Source: CAZNPW01 sp964575185
GTDB taxonomy: Bacteria > Pseudomonadota > Alphaproteobacteria > Rhodobacterales > Rhodobacteraceae
DNA length: 64,000 nucleotides
Direction of reading: 5' to 3'
Assembly (NCBI GenBank): GCA_964575185.1
Contig: CAZNPW010000002.1
Span: forward strand, 50,192 to 114,191
Shown: positions 24,708-32,750 of the stretch, piece by piece
Layout: every line of letters starts with the position of its first letter
Position numbering within the stretch: position 1 is the stretch's first letter
Program-made: the position numbers and the translations under genes
The notes under the pieces: generated by a model
The model's database searches: none
Told to the model about the DNA's origin: nothing
Seen by the model: the letters and a program-made list of their open reading frames with translations, nothing else

Positions 24708-25763
24708 ATGAAGAAGACCACGACCTCCCTTCTCGCCGGGGCCGCGATGGCCCTGTCGCTCGCCACCGCCGCCCGCGCGCAGGACCCCGAACTCGTGGTC
24801 CTCGAATGGGCGGGCTTCGACTTTCCGGGGCTGATCCAGTCCTACGTCGACAAATACGGCCAGATGCCGACCTACAGCATCTTCGCCGACGAGGACGAGG
24901 CCTTCCAGAAGATGCAGTCGGGCTTCCGCGCCGACCTGGGCCACCCGTGCTCGAAGCAGGTCATCAAGTACCGCGACGCGGGGCTGATCGAACCCTGGGA
25001 CACCAGCCGCATCCCCGAGTTCGCCAACATCAACCCGCGCTACCTGGCCTCGCCCGTCCACAAGGACGCCGAGGGCGTGTGGTACATCCCGACCGATTAC
25101 GCCTATACCGCGCTCGCCTACAACACCGAACAGGTGCCCGAGGCCGACGCGCAGTCGCTGCAGATCTTCGTCGACCCGAAGTATCAGGGCAAGACCAGCC
25201 TGCCGACCAACACCGACGACGCCTGGTCGCTGGCGCTGCTCGCCACGGGCGTGTCGGACTGGTCGAACATCACCGAAGAGCAGTTCGCCGCCGCCGCCGC
25301 CTGGCTGCGCGAGGCGCACAAGAACGTCCGCACCTACTGGAACGACCCCTCCGAGCTCGCCTCGCTGATGAAGTCTGGCGAGGTGACGGTGGCCTTCACC
25401 TGGAACGACGGCGTCGCCGCGGCCAAGCGCGAAGGCGTGCCGGTCACCTTCAACCGTGCCGCCAAGGAAGGTGCCGCGACCTGGTTCTGCGGCTACGTCA
25501 ACTTCAAGGACGGCCCGGGCAGCGAGGACCGCGCCTACGACTTCATCAACGCCTTCCTCGAGCCGCGCACCGCGCCGGTGCTGCTGGAGCAGTTCGGCTA
25601 CGCGATGACGAACGACGCCGCGATGGCCGAGATCCCGGCGGAGGCGCTGAAGGCCGCCTACGTCGACCCGGTGACGACCACGCTGCTCGCCCAGGTGCCG
25701 ATCGACCCGCAGATGTCGAACCGGATGCTAGAAGAGTTCGAGGCGATCAAGGCCGGGTTCTGA
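24708..25763 (+). CDS. Orphan periplasmic binding protein, polyamine (PotD/PotF) type
   Basis: The 351-residue protein has a clear signal peptide (MKKTTTSLLAGAAMALSL, cleavage near ARAQ) and the spermidine/putrescine-binding architecture. Family-like segments are LVVLEWAGFDFPGLIQSYVDKY, shown here in part, FQKMQSGFRADLGHPC and IPTDYAYTALAYNTE. The ATG at 24708 follows GAGGAGACC. No permease or ATPase gene is adjacent, so it either works with an importer encoded elsewhere or is a sensor. A strong hairpin follows the gene. Confidence 0.85.
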   Translation: MKKTTTSLLAGAAMALSLATAARAQDPELVVLEWAGFDFPGLIQSYVDKYGQMPTYSIFADEDEAFQKMQSGFRADLGHPCSKQVIKYRDAGLIEPWDTSRIPEFANINPRYLASPVHKDAEGVWYIPTDYAYTALAYNTEQVPEADAQSLQIFVDPKYQGKTSLPTNTDDAWSLALLATGVSDWSNITEEQFAAAAAWLREAHKNVRTYWNDPSELASLMKSGEVTVAFTWNDGVAAAKREGVPVTFNRAAKEGAATWFCGYVNFKDGPGSEDRAYDFINAFLEPRTAPVLLEQFGYAMTNDAAMAEIPAEALKAAYVDPVTTTLLAQVPIDPQMSNRMLEEFEAIKAGF

Positions 25764-25782
25764 TCCCTGCCGGACGACGACG

Positions 25783-25815
25783 GGGACGCCCGCCGGGATG
25801 ACCGGCGGGCGTCCC
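25783..25815 (+). terminator. Hairpin terminator after the binding-protein gene
   Basis: A perfect 14-bp stem GGGACGCCCGCCGG (25783-25796) pairs with CCGGCGGGCGTCCC (25802-25815), loop GATGA. It begins 20 bp after the stop codon. There is no T-run, which is common for terminators in this GC range. It isolates the binding-protein gene from the polyketide synthase operon. Confidence 0.65.
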
Positions 25816-25951
25816 GCGTTCCGGCCCCGCGACGGCACGTTGCACGCGAACGTGCGCGTCCGGGGGGAACTTCCGGGCCCTGCCCCGCGTAGCGTCACGG
25901 TCCGTCCCGCACCGCCATCGGCGGGCCGGTGCCGCGCCCGGCCCCCTTGCG

Positions 25952-27019
25952 ATGGACCCCAAGGCCGCCATGCCCGCGCCCGTGATGCTTCTGTCGACCG
26001 CGACGGCGGTGCCGCCCCACGTAATCCGGCAGGAGGAGGCCGCGGCGGCCGCGCGGACCGCCTTCGGCGCGCGGCTGCCCGACTTCGACCGGCTGGAGCA
26101 GGTGTTCCGCAGCGCGGGCATCCGCACCCGCCACGTCGCGCAGCCGGTGGCGTGGTATCTTGCCCCGCAGGGGTGGGAGGCGCGCAACGCGGCCTACGTC
26201 GCGGCGGCCTGCGCGCTGTATGTCGCGGCGGCGCAGGCGGCGCTCGACCGGGCGGGGCTGGAGGGCGGGCAGATCGACACGCTCGTCACCGTGTCCTCCA
26301 CCGGCATCGCGACGCCGAGCCTCGATGCGCAGGTGGCGGGCACGATGGGGTTCCGCGACGACGTGCTGCGGGTGCCGGTTTTCGGGCTCGGCTGCGCGGG
26401 GGGCGTGTCCGGCGTGGCGATCGGCGCGCGGCTGGCGGCGGCGCAGCCGGGGTCGCGCGTGCTGGTCGTGGCGGTGGAGCTGTGTTCGCTGGCCTTCCGG
26501 CTCGACAGCCTGACCAAGGCCAACCTCGTTGCGACCGCGCTGTTCGCCGACGGGGCGGCGGCCTGCGTGCTGCGGGCGGGGGAGGACGGGGTGGCGGCGG
26601 TGGAGATGGCGGGCAGCCACACCTGGCCCGACACGCGCGACATCATGGGCTGGGCGGTGGACGACACGGGGCTGGGCGTGATCTTCGACCGGGCGATCCC
26701 GCCCTTCGCCGAGGCCCACCTGTCGGGCGCGGTCACCGCGATCCTGGGCCGCGCGGGCCTCGCGCCGTCGGACGTGGACCGCTTCGCCTGCCACCCGGGG
26801 GGCGCGAAGGTCATCCTCGCGCTGGAACGCGCGCTGGCGCTGGAGCAGGGGTCGCTCGACATCGAACGCGCGGTGCTGGCGGAGCACGGCAACATGTCGG
26901 CCCCGACCGCGCTCTTCGTGCTGGAGCGGCTGGCGGCGGCGGGTCTGCCGCGGCGGACGCTGCTGACCGCGATGGGGCCGGGCTTCACCGCCTCCTGCGT
27001 GGCGCTGAAGGCGGCATGA
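25952..27019 (+). CDS. Type III polyketide synthase (chalcone/stilbene synthase-like)
   Basis: The 355-residue homodimeric-type enzyme extends acyl-CoA starters with malonyl-CoA. The catalytic triad is visible: Cys in VFGLGCAGGVSG, His in FACHPGGAKVI and Asn in EHGNMSAPT; the C-terminal MGPGFTASCVALK completes the family pattern. Bacterial relatives make alkylpyrones or alkylresorcinols. It is coupled to the methyltransferase gene by an ATGA overlap, as in the Bacillus bpsA-bpsB pair, so a methylated alkylpyrone-like lipid is plausible. An alternative ATG lies 6 codons downstream. Confidence 0.9.
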   Translation: MDPKAAMPAPVMLLSTATAVPPHVIRQEEAAAAARTAFGARLPDFDRLEQVFRSAGIRTRHVAQPVAWYLAPQGWEARNAAYVAAACALYVAAAQAALDRAGLEGGQIDTLVTVSSTGIATPSLDAQVAGTMGFRDDVLRVPVFGLGCAGGVSGVAIGARLAAAQPGSRVLVVAVELCSLAFRLDSLTKANLVATALFADGAAACVLRAGEDGVAAVEMAGSHTWPDTRDIMGWAVDDTGLGVIFDRAIPPFAEAHLSGAVTAILGRAGLAPSDVDRFACHPGGAKVILALERALALEQGSLDIERAVLAEHGNMSAPTALFVLERLAAAGLPRRTLLTAMGPGFTASCVALKAA

Positions 27020-27591
27020 GCGGGGCCGTCTGGCTGCTCGCCTTCGTGACGGCCGCGCGGCTGGCAGAGCTGGTCCATGCGCGGCGCAACACGCGCGCCC
27101 TGCTGGCCGCGGGCGCGCGGGAGTTCGCGCCGGGGCACTATCCGCTGATCGTGGCGGTCCATGCGGGGTGGCTCGCCGGCCTCTGGGCCTTCGGCACGGG
27201 CCAGCCCGTCGCGCCGGCCTGGCTCGCCGTCTTCGCGGCGCTTCAGGTCGGGCGGGTCTGGGTGCTCGCCACGCTGGGCCGGCGGTGGACGACCCGCATC
27301 ATCGTCACGCCGGGCGAGGATCTGGTCCGGCGGGGACCCTACCGCTTCGTCGCGCATCCGAACTACATCATCGTCGCGGGCGAGATCGCGGTCGTGCCCC
27401 TGTGCCTCGGCCTCTGGGGGATCGCCGCGGCGTTCAGCGTCCTGAACGGCATGGTCCTGATGGTCCGCCTGCGTGCCGAGACGGCGGCGCTGGCCCTCGC
27501 CGCGCCGCCGGTGGCCGGGATGGGCGGTCAATCCACGATCAGGAAGTCCGACGCGGTCAGGCGCACGGAATCGTCGACCGCTGCGAAGTAG
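27016..27591 (+). CDS. Isoprenylcysteine carboxyl methyltransferase (ICMT)-family membrane methyltransferase
   Basis: The 191-residue protein has about four membrane helices and the ICMT C-terminal signature: VRRGPYRFVAHPNYIIVAGE, then LRAETAAL. It is expected to methylate a small lipid product with SAM at the membrane. Coupling to the type III polyketide synthase suggests that product is its substrate, as for BpsB of Bacillus. Its last 21 codons overlap the end of the RTX gene on the other strand; this tail (from about residue 170) looks non-conserved and may result from stop-codon read-through in evolution. Confidence 0.85.
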   Translation: MSGAVWLLAFVTAARLAELVHARRNTRALLAAGAREFAPGHYPLIVAVHAGWLAGLWAFGTGQPVAPAWLAVFAALQVGRVWVLATLGRRWTTRIIVTPGEDLVRRGPYRFVAHPNYIIVAGEIAVVPLCLGLWGIAAAFSVLNGMVLMVRLRAETAALALAAPPVAGMGGQSTIRKSDAVRRTESSTAAK

Positions 27592-28394
27592 ACCCAGGGG
27601 CGGATGCCGCTGCCGTCGGGGTCGAAGAAGATCCCGCCGTCCAGCACGATGATCCGGTCGCTCGCGTCGATGGTGCCGGCCTCGCCCAGGTTCTTGAACG
27701 CGCTCGCCGCCAGCCGGCCCGCCGCGCCGATGCCCTGGAAGGCATCGTTGTCGAGGACGATCAGGTCGTCGCGGGTCGAGAAGTCCTCGATCCGGTCGAA
27801 CCCGGCCTGGAAGACCCGCGTGTCGAAGACGAAGCGGTCCGCCCCCGCGCCGCCCGTCAGGTCGTCGTCGCCCGTGCCGCCGGCCAGCGTATCGCGGCCC
27901 GCGCCGCCGTCCAGCGCGTCGTCCCCGCCACGGCCCGTCAGCCGGTCCTGCCCCGCATAGGCCGAGACGTCGTCGGCCAGGTTCGTCAGCACCATCCGGT
28001 CGTTGCCCGACAGCAGGAACTTCTCCAGCCGCGAGCCGGACAGGTCGGCGAGGTCGCCGAAGGTCGCGGCCGACAGCGCAAGGCCCGTGACGCTGACCGC
28101 GTTCACCCCGCCCACGAACAGCGAAAGCTGGTTGATCGTGCCTGCGGCCGGAATGACGTTGCCCGACGGTGCCACCTGCGTCGACAGGCCCGACCCGCGC
28201 AGCGACAGGCTCCAGCCTTCGTCACCGAAGGGGCTGCCGGTGCCGGTGTAGGTGATCCGCGAGGGGCTGCCGTTCCCGACGGTCGAATAGAACGTGTCGA
28301 TGACGTAGATGTTGATGTCGACGGCCAGCCCGTTCGTGTCGGCCCCCCGGTCGACATTGGTCACGCTGTAGGGCTTGAAGGTCCAGACGGGCAT
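27528..28394 (-). CDS. RTX (hemolysin-type calcium-binding repeat) protein
   Basis: The 288-residue protein has an N-terminal beta-rich domain of unknown type and nonapeptide repeats GGXGXDXX around residues 155-190 (GRGGDDALDGGAGRDTL, GGTGDDDLTGGAGADRF). These bind calcium and usually mark type I-secreted proteins. The C-terminal region (FDTRVFQAGFDRIEDF and onward) resembles other secreted RTX tails. There is no N-terminal signal peptide, as expected for type I export, and no secretion genes are adjacent. AAAGGA precedes the ATG at 28394 by 8 nt. Confidence 0.82.
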   Translation of the reverse strand: MPVWTFKPYSVTNVDRGADTNGLAVDINIYVIDTFYSTVGNGSPSRITYTGTGSPFGDEGWSLSLRGSGLSTQVAPSGNVIPAAGTINQLSLFVGGVNAVSVTGLALSAATFGDLADLSGSRLEKFLLSGNDRMVLTNLADDVSAYAGQDRLTGRGGDDALDGGAGRDTLAGGTGDDDLTGGAGADRFVFDTRVFQAGFDRIEDFSTRDDLIVLDNDAFQGIGAAGRLAASAFKNLGEAGTIDASDRIIVLDGGIFFDPDGSGIRPWVYFAAVDDSVRLTASDFLIVD

Positions 28395-28492
28395 CGGTGC
28401 GAATCCTTTCGGGTCAGGGAACCGGACCGGGCCGCCGCAGCGGGCCGTCCGGAAAGTCCGACGCTTATTCGCGCCCCGCCGGCACCGCGCAA

Positions 28493-28543
28493 TGAACCAA
28501 GGGTGACCCCGCCGGTGCCGCGCGGTCCCTGAACCTTGGTTCA
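28493..28543. repeat. Inverted repeat upstream of the tmRNA promoter
   Basis: TGAACCAAGG (28493-28502) and its exact reverse complement CCTTGGTTCA (28534-28543) are separated by 31 bp. They are flanked by related GCGC and CCGGCACCGCGC/CCGGTGCCGCGC sequences. It lies between the RTX gene start and the tmRNA promoter and could be an operator for either. Function unknown. Confidence 0.45.
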
Positions 28544-28567
28544 GCGCGCGGACGTCGCGCCCCCCCC

Positions 28568-28596
28568 TTGCGCGCCCGGTATGCCGGGCCTATCTT
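28568..28596 (+). promoter_or_regulatory. Predicted tmRNA promoter
   Basis: TTGCGC (28568-28573) is followed by 17 bp and TATCTT (28591-28596), a good sigma-70-type pair for this GC content. The predicted start is near 28603, about 73 nt before the 3' acceptor-stem strand (28676-28682) of the permuted tmRNA. Confidence 0.6.
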
Positions 28597-28602
28597 GCGC
28601 GA

Positions 28603-28920
28603 TGTTCCGGGCGACCGGGACTATGGCGATAAACGCACCCGTAATACGCGGCTCGGACCCGGGGGCGGTACCCGGCGGCTCCACCAGACTTTCCCGGTCA
28701 TGGCCGGGCGTGTGGGGCCGAAACAGGATCGACGAACGTCTAAAGGGGCCAGCTTTCGCTCGGTGAGCTACCACCGTCATCGGTGCAAACTGCATAGTTG
28801 CCAATGACAACCGTGCTCCGGTGGCGCTGGCTGCGTAAGCGGCTCGCAACACCAAACTAAGCCCTTGCGGGTAGCACCGTAAGGCGGGGTCCGCAGGCAC
28901 CTGGCAACAGAAGCCTGCAC
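28603..28920 (+). ncRNA. ssrA: Two-piece (circularly permuted) tmRNA
   Basis: tmRNA rescues stalled ribosomes by trans-translation. The permuted order is clear. An upstream acceptor piece ends in CGGCTCC-A-CCA (28676-28686) after a T-arm with stem CCGGG/CCCGG. A 27-nt spacer with a hairpin (28687-28713) follows and is removed on processing. The coding piece starts with GGGGCCG (28714-28720), which pairs with CGGCTCC to form the acceptor stem. The tag frame, resume codon GCC at 28800, encodes ANDNRAPVALAA and stops at TAA (28836-28838). A GCAGGC/GCCTGC stem near 28890-28918 suggests the 3' end; both outer ends are approximate. This is the typical alphaproteobacterial form. Confidence 0.92.
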
Positions 28921-28942
28921 TTTCCTTCCCCGTCATGCCCGT

Positions 28943-28960
28943 GTCACCTTCGCCGGTGAC
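28943..28960. promoter_or_regulatory. Inverted repeat directly before chrA
   Basis: GTCACC (28943-28948) and GGTGAC (28955-28960) form a perfect 6-bp inverted repeat with a 6-nt spacer that abuts the chrA start codon. It could be an operator or an mRNA hairpin hiding the ribosome site. No ribosome-binding sequence is visible for the ATG at 28961; the second in-frame ATG at 28970 is an alternative start. Confidence 0.35.
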
Positions 28961-30223
28961 ATGGCCGCGATGACCCCCACCCTCCGTGACCTTTCCCGCA
29001 GCTTCCTGAAGATCGGCCTTTTGTCCTTCGGCGGCCCGGCCGCGCAGATCGCGATGATGCACCGCGAGGTGGTGGACGAGAAGCGCTGGGTGGAGGAGCG
29101 CGACTATCTGGGGGCGCTGTCGTTCTGCATGCTCTTGCCGGGGCCCGAGGCGATGCAGCTTGCGACCTGGATCGGCTGGCGGCTGCACGGGGTCTGGGGC
29201 GGGGTCGTCTCGGGCCTGCTGTTCGTGCTGCCCGGCGCGGCGGTGGTGCTGGCGCTGACGGCGGTCTATGCGGCGTTCGGCGACGTGCCGCTGGTCGCGG
29301 CGCTGTTCTTCGGGATCAAGAGCGCGGTCGTCGTCGTGGTGATCGAGGCGCTGCTGCGGGTCGCGAGGCGGGCGCTGAAGGGACGCGCGCAGTGGGTGAT
29401 CGCGGGCGTGGCCTTCGCGGCGCTGTTCCTGTTCGCGGTGCCGTTCCCGGTGGTGATCGGGCTTGCCGGGCTTTACGGGTTTCTGGCCGCGACCCCGGCC
29501 CCGGGCCCCCTGCCCCCGGCCCCGCCCGGCGCGGCGCGGCAGGCGCTGGTGGCGGTCGCGGTCTGGGGGGCGGTGTGGCTGATCCCGCTGGGGCTGATCC
29601 TGGCGCTCGCCCCCGCCTTGATCGCCGATATCGCGGTGTTCTTCAGCCAGCTTGCCGTCGTGACCTTCGGCGGGGCCTATGCGGTGCTCGCCTGGATGAC
29701 GCAGGCGGTGGTCGAGGACAAGGGCTGGCTGACCCTGCCGCAGATGATCGCCGGGCTGGGGCTGGCCGAGACGACGCCGGGGCCGCTGATCCTGGTCAAC
29801 CAGTTCGTCGGCTTCATGGCGGGATGGAACGCGGGGAGCGCGGGCCTGGCGCTGGCGGGGGCGGGGGTCGCGCTGTGGATGACCTTCGCGCCGTGCTTCC
29901 TGTGGATCTTCGCGGGCGCGCCCTTCGTCGCGACGATCACCGCGATGCCGCGGCTGGCGGGCGCGCTGGCGGCGATCACCGCGGCGGTGGTGGGCGTCAT
30001 CGCCAACCTGTCCTTGTGGTTCGCGGCGCATGTCTTCTTCGGGCAGGTCGGGCGGCTCGACTGGGGGCCGGTGCGGACGATCCTGCCCGACGTCACCACC
30101 CTGTCGCCGCTGGCCGTGCTGATCGCGGCGGGGGCGGGCTGGCTGCTGCTGGTGCGGCACGCGAACCTGATCGCGGTGCTGGGCCTGTCGGCGCTGGCGG
30201 GGCTGGCGGCGCTGCTCATCTGA
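28961..30223 (+). CDS. chrA: Chromate transporter ChrA (long, two-domain form)
   Basis: The 420-residue membrane protein contains two CHR domains. The first starts with FLKIGLLSFGGPAAQIAMMHR and includes MLLPGPEAMQLATWIGW; the second includes VVTFGGAYAVLAWMTQ and AETTPGPLILVNQFVGFMAGW. About ten to twelve membrane helices are expected. Such proteins export chromate; some may move other oxyanions such as sulfate. No chrB regulator is adjacent. With cysK and trgAB this is the third gene group in the window linked to oxyanion or sulfur handling. Confidence 0.9.
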   Translation: MAAMTPTLRDLSRSFLKIGLLSFGGPAAQIAMMHREVVDEKRWVEERDYLGALSFCMLLPGPEAMQLATWIGWRLHGVWGGVVSGLLFVLPGAAVVLALTAVYAAFGDVPLVAALFFGIKSAVVVVVIEALLRVARRALKGRAQWVIAGVAFAALFLFAVPFPVVIGLAGLYGFLAATPAPGPLPPAPPGAARQALVAVAVWGAVWLIPLGLILALAPALIADIAVFFSQLAVVTFGGAYAVLAWMTQAVVEDKGWLTLPQMIAGLGLAETTPGPLILVNQFVGFMAGWNAGSAGLALAGAGVALWMTFAPCFLWIFAGAPFVATITAMPRLAGALAAITAAVVGVIANLSLWFAAHVFFGQVGRLDWGPVRTILPDVTTLSPLAVLIAAGAGWLLLVRHANLIAVLGLSALAGLAALLI

Positions 30224-30280
30224 CCTTTCCTTCGCCCCCGAATCCCCTATGGTGACGCCACACCCTGAAAGCGGAGCCTC

Positions 30281-30730
30281 ATGGTGCGGTCCTTCGACTA
30301 CGGCAACCTGATGCATCGCGCGATGCGCGGGCTGATCCAGACCGTGCTGCAGGACGTGGCCGAACACGGGCTGCCGGGGGCGCACCACTTCTTCATCACC
30401 TTCGACACGCGGGCCGAGGGCGTCGAGATGGCCGACTGGCTGCGCGCGCGCTATCCCGACGAGATGACGATCGTGATCCAGCACTGGTTCGACAACCTCC
30501 ATGTCGACGAGGAGGAGTTCGGGGTGACGCTGAACTTCGGCAACTCGCCCGAGCCGCTGGTCATCCCCTTCGATGCGGTGCGCACCTTCGTCGACCCCTC
30601 GGTCGAGTTCGGCCTGCGCTTCGAGACGCACGAGGACGACGAAGAGGAGGCCGAGGCGGAGACGGCGGAGGTGGCCGAGGCCCCGCGCGCCGCGGCCGAG
30701 GTCGTGAGCCTCGACAAGTTCCGCAAATAG
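30281..30730 (+). CDS. sspB: SspB-like ClpXP adaptor (alphaproteobacterial type)
   Basis: The 149-residue adaptor binds ssrA-tagged proteins and tethers them to ClpX for degradation. The tag-binding domain covers residues 1-115 (YGNLMHRAMRGLIQTVL, HHFFITFDT, IVIQHWFDNLHVDEEEFGV). An acidic Glu/Ala-rich linker leads to a C-terminal ClpX-docking motif, VVSLDKFRK. The tmRNA that makes the tag lies about 1.4 kb upstream on the same strand, so tag synthesis and tag recognition are close neighbours. Confidence 0.9.
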   Translation: MVRSFDYGNLMHRAMRGLIQTVLQDVAEHGLPGAHHFFITFDTRAEGVEMADWLRARYPDEMTIVIQHWFDNLHVDEEEFGVTLNFGNSPEPLVIPFDAVRTFVDPSVEFGLRFETHEDDEEEAEAETAEVAEAPRAAAEVVSLDKFRK

Positions 30731-30745
30731 CCGACGGGGTTGCAG

Positions 30746-31297
30746 GTGGGCAGCGAGCTTGGTCTTTTTCTGCGCGAGCTGGCGCGCAACCCCCGGCGGG
30801 TGTCGGCCGCGGCCCCCTCGTCGCGCCGCCTCGCGGCGGCGATGACGGCGCATCTGGGGCCGGGGACGGGCCGGGTGGCCGAGTTCGGGCCGGGCACGGG
30901 CGTGTTCACGCGCGCGATCCTGGGCCGGGGGGTCGCCCCGCGCGACCTGTGGCTGTTCGAGGTGAACCCCGATTTCGCGGCCCACCTGCGGCGGGCCTTT
31001 CCCGGCGTGACGGTGGTCAACGACGGCGCGCAGACCCTCGCCGACCATGTGGCGGAGGTGGGCGCGGTGATCTCGGGCCTGCCGCTTCTGTCCTTTCCGG
31101 CCGACCTGAACCGCGCGATCATGACGGCCGCCTTCACGGCGCTGCGGTCCGGCGGCACGATGACGCAGTTCACCTACGGCCCGGCATCGCCGCTGCCGGC
31201 CGCCATCGCGGCCGAACTGCGCCTGACCGCCACCGGCGGGCCGCGGGTCTGGCGGAACCTGCCGCCCGCCCGCGTCTGGACCTACGCCCGCGCTTGA
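30746..31297 (+). CDS. Small SAM-dependent methyltransferase (phospholipid N-methyltransferase/KsgA-like fold)
   Basis: The 183-residue protein contains the SAM motif VAEFGPGTGVFTRAIL and an N-terminal segment LARNPRRVSAAAPSSRRLAAAM. That segment resembles the Sinorhizobium-type phosphatidylethanolamine N-methyltransferase group. The start is uncertain: GTG at 30746 (7 nt after GGGG) is used here, with TTG at 30740 as the alternative. Lipid headgroup methylation is the best guess; another small substrate is possible. Confidence 0.72.
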   Translation: MGSELGLFLRELARNPRRVSAAAPSSRRLAAAMTAHLGPGTGRVAEFGPGTGVFTRAILGRGVAPRDLWLFEVNPDFAAHLRRAFPGVTVVNDGAQTLADHVAEVGAVISGLPLLSFPADLNRAIMTAAFTALRSGGTMTQFTYGPASPLPAAIAAELRLTATGGPRVWRNLPPARVWTYARA

Positions 31298-31346
31298 TCT
31301 TCCCGGCCGGGGCCGTAAACCGGCGCGCGACGGATGGAGGCCCGAG

Positions 31347-32750
31347 ATGACCGCGACACGCCCCGCGACGCGAACCGAGACCGACAGCTTCGGCCCGCTG
31401 GAGGTGCCGGCGGACCGCTACTGGGGCGCGCAGACGCAGCGGTCGATCATCAACTTCCCGATCGGCTGGGAGCGCCAGCCGGTGGCGATCGTCCGCGCGC
31501 TCGGCGTCGTCAAGATGGCCTGCGCGCGGGTCAACGTCGCGCAGGGCGACATCGACCCGGCGCTGGGAGAGGTCATCGCGGCGGCGGCGCAGGAGGTGGT
31601 CGAGGGGAAGTTCGACGACGACTTCCCGCTGGTCGTCTGGCAGACCGGCAGCGGCACGCAGTCGAACATGAACGCCAACGAGGTGATCGGCAACCGCGCG
31701 ATCGAGATGCTGGGCGGGGTGATGGGGTCGAAGACGCCGGTGCACCCGAACGACCACGTCAACATGGGCCAGTCGTCGAACGACACCTTCCCGACGGCGA
31801 TGCACGTGGCGATCGGCATGGTCGCACGCGACGTGCTGCTGCCGGGGCTGCGCAAGCTGCACGCGGCGCTGGACGCCAAGGCGCGGGAGTTCGCGGGCAT
31901 CATCAAGATCGGCCGGACCCACACCCAGGACGCGACGCCCCTGACGCTGGGGCAGGAGTTCGGCGGCTATGCGCACCAGGTGGCGAAGGGGATCGCACGG
32001 GTCGAGATGTGCCTCGGCGACATCTACGAGCTCGCGCAGGGGGGCACGGCGGTGGGCACCGGGCTGAACACGAGGAAGGGCTGGGACCTGCGCGTCGCGG
32101 CCGAGATCGCGGCGATCACCGGCCTGCCCTTCGTGACCGCGCCGAACAAGTTCGAGGCGCTGGCGGCGCATGACGCGATGGTGATGTTCAGCGGTGCGCT
32201 GAAGGCGGTGGCGGCGGGGCTGTTCAAGATCGCCAACGACATGCGGCTTCTGGGATCGGGCCCCCGGTCGGGCCTGGGCGAGCTGATCCTGCCCGAGAAC
32301 GAGCCGGGGTCGTCGATCATGCCGGGCAAGGTCAACCCGACCCAGGCCGAGGCGCTGACGATGGTCTGCGCCCATGTGATGGGCAACGACGCGGCGGTGG
32401 GGTTTGCCGGCAGCCAGGGGCATTTCGAGCTGAACGTCTACAACCCGATGATGGCCTACAACGTGCTGCAGTCGATGCAGCTTCTGGGCGACGCGGCGGG
32501 CAGCTTCGCGGTGAGCATGGTGGCGGGAACGCAGGCAAACGTGGCGCGGATCGAGCGGCTCATGCGGGAAAGCCTGATGCTGGTGACGGCGCTGGCGCCG
32601 GTGATCGGCTATGACGCGGCGACCAGGGTGGCCAAGACGGCGCACCGCAACGGCACGACCTTGCGCGAGGCGGCGATGGCGCTGGGCCTGGTGGATGGCG
32701 AGACCTTCGACCGCGTCGTGCGGCCCGAGAAGATGATCGGCCCGGAATGA
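31347..32750 (+). CDS. fumC: Class II fumarate hydratase
   Basis: The 467-residue enzyme interconverts fumarate and malate in the TCA cycle without an iron-sulfur cluster. Signatures are GSGTQSNMNANEV, TVGTGLN-like AVGTGLNTRKGWD, and the superfamily loop GSSIMPGKVNPTQ. GGAGG precedes the ATG at 31347. Its stop overlaps the start of a DUF4169 gene (ATGA), an arrangement I recall as common in Rhodobacteraceae. Confidence 0.95.
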   Translation: MTATRPATRTETDSFGPLEVPADRYWGAQTQRSIINFPIGWERQPVAIVRALGVVKMACARVNVAQGDIDPALGEVIAAAAQEVVEGKFDDDFPLVVWQTGSGTQSNMNANEVIGNRAIEMLGGVMGSKTPVHPNDHVNMGQSSNDTFPTAMHVAIGMVARDVLLPGLRKLHAALDAKAREFAGIIKIGRTHTQDATPLTLGQEFGGYAHQVAKGIARVEMCLGDIYELAQGGTAVGTGLNTRKGWDLRVAAEIAAITGLPFVTAPNKFEALAAHDAMVMFSGALKAVAAGLFKIANDMRLLGSGPRSGLGELILPENEPGSSIMPGKVNPTQAEALTMVCAHVMGNDAAVGFAGSQGHFELNVYNPMMAYNVLQSMQLLGDAAGSFAVSMVAGTQANVARIERLMRESLMLVTALAPVIGYDAATRVAKTAHRNGTTLREAAMALGLVDGETFDRVVRPEKMIGPE

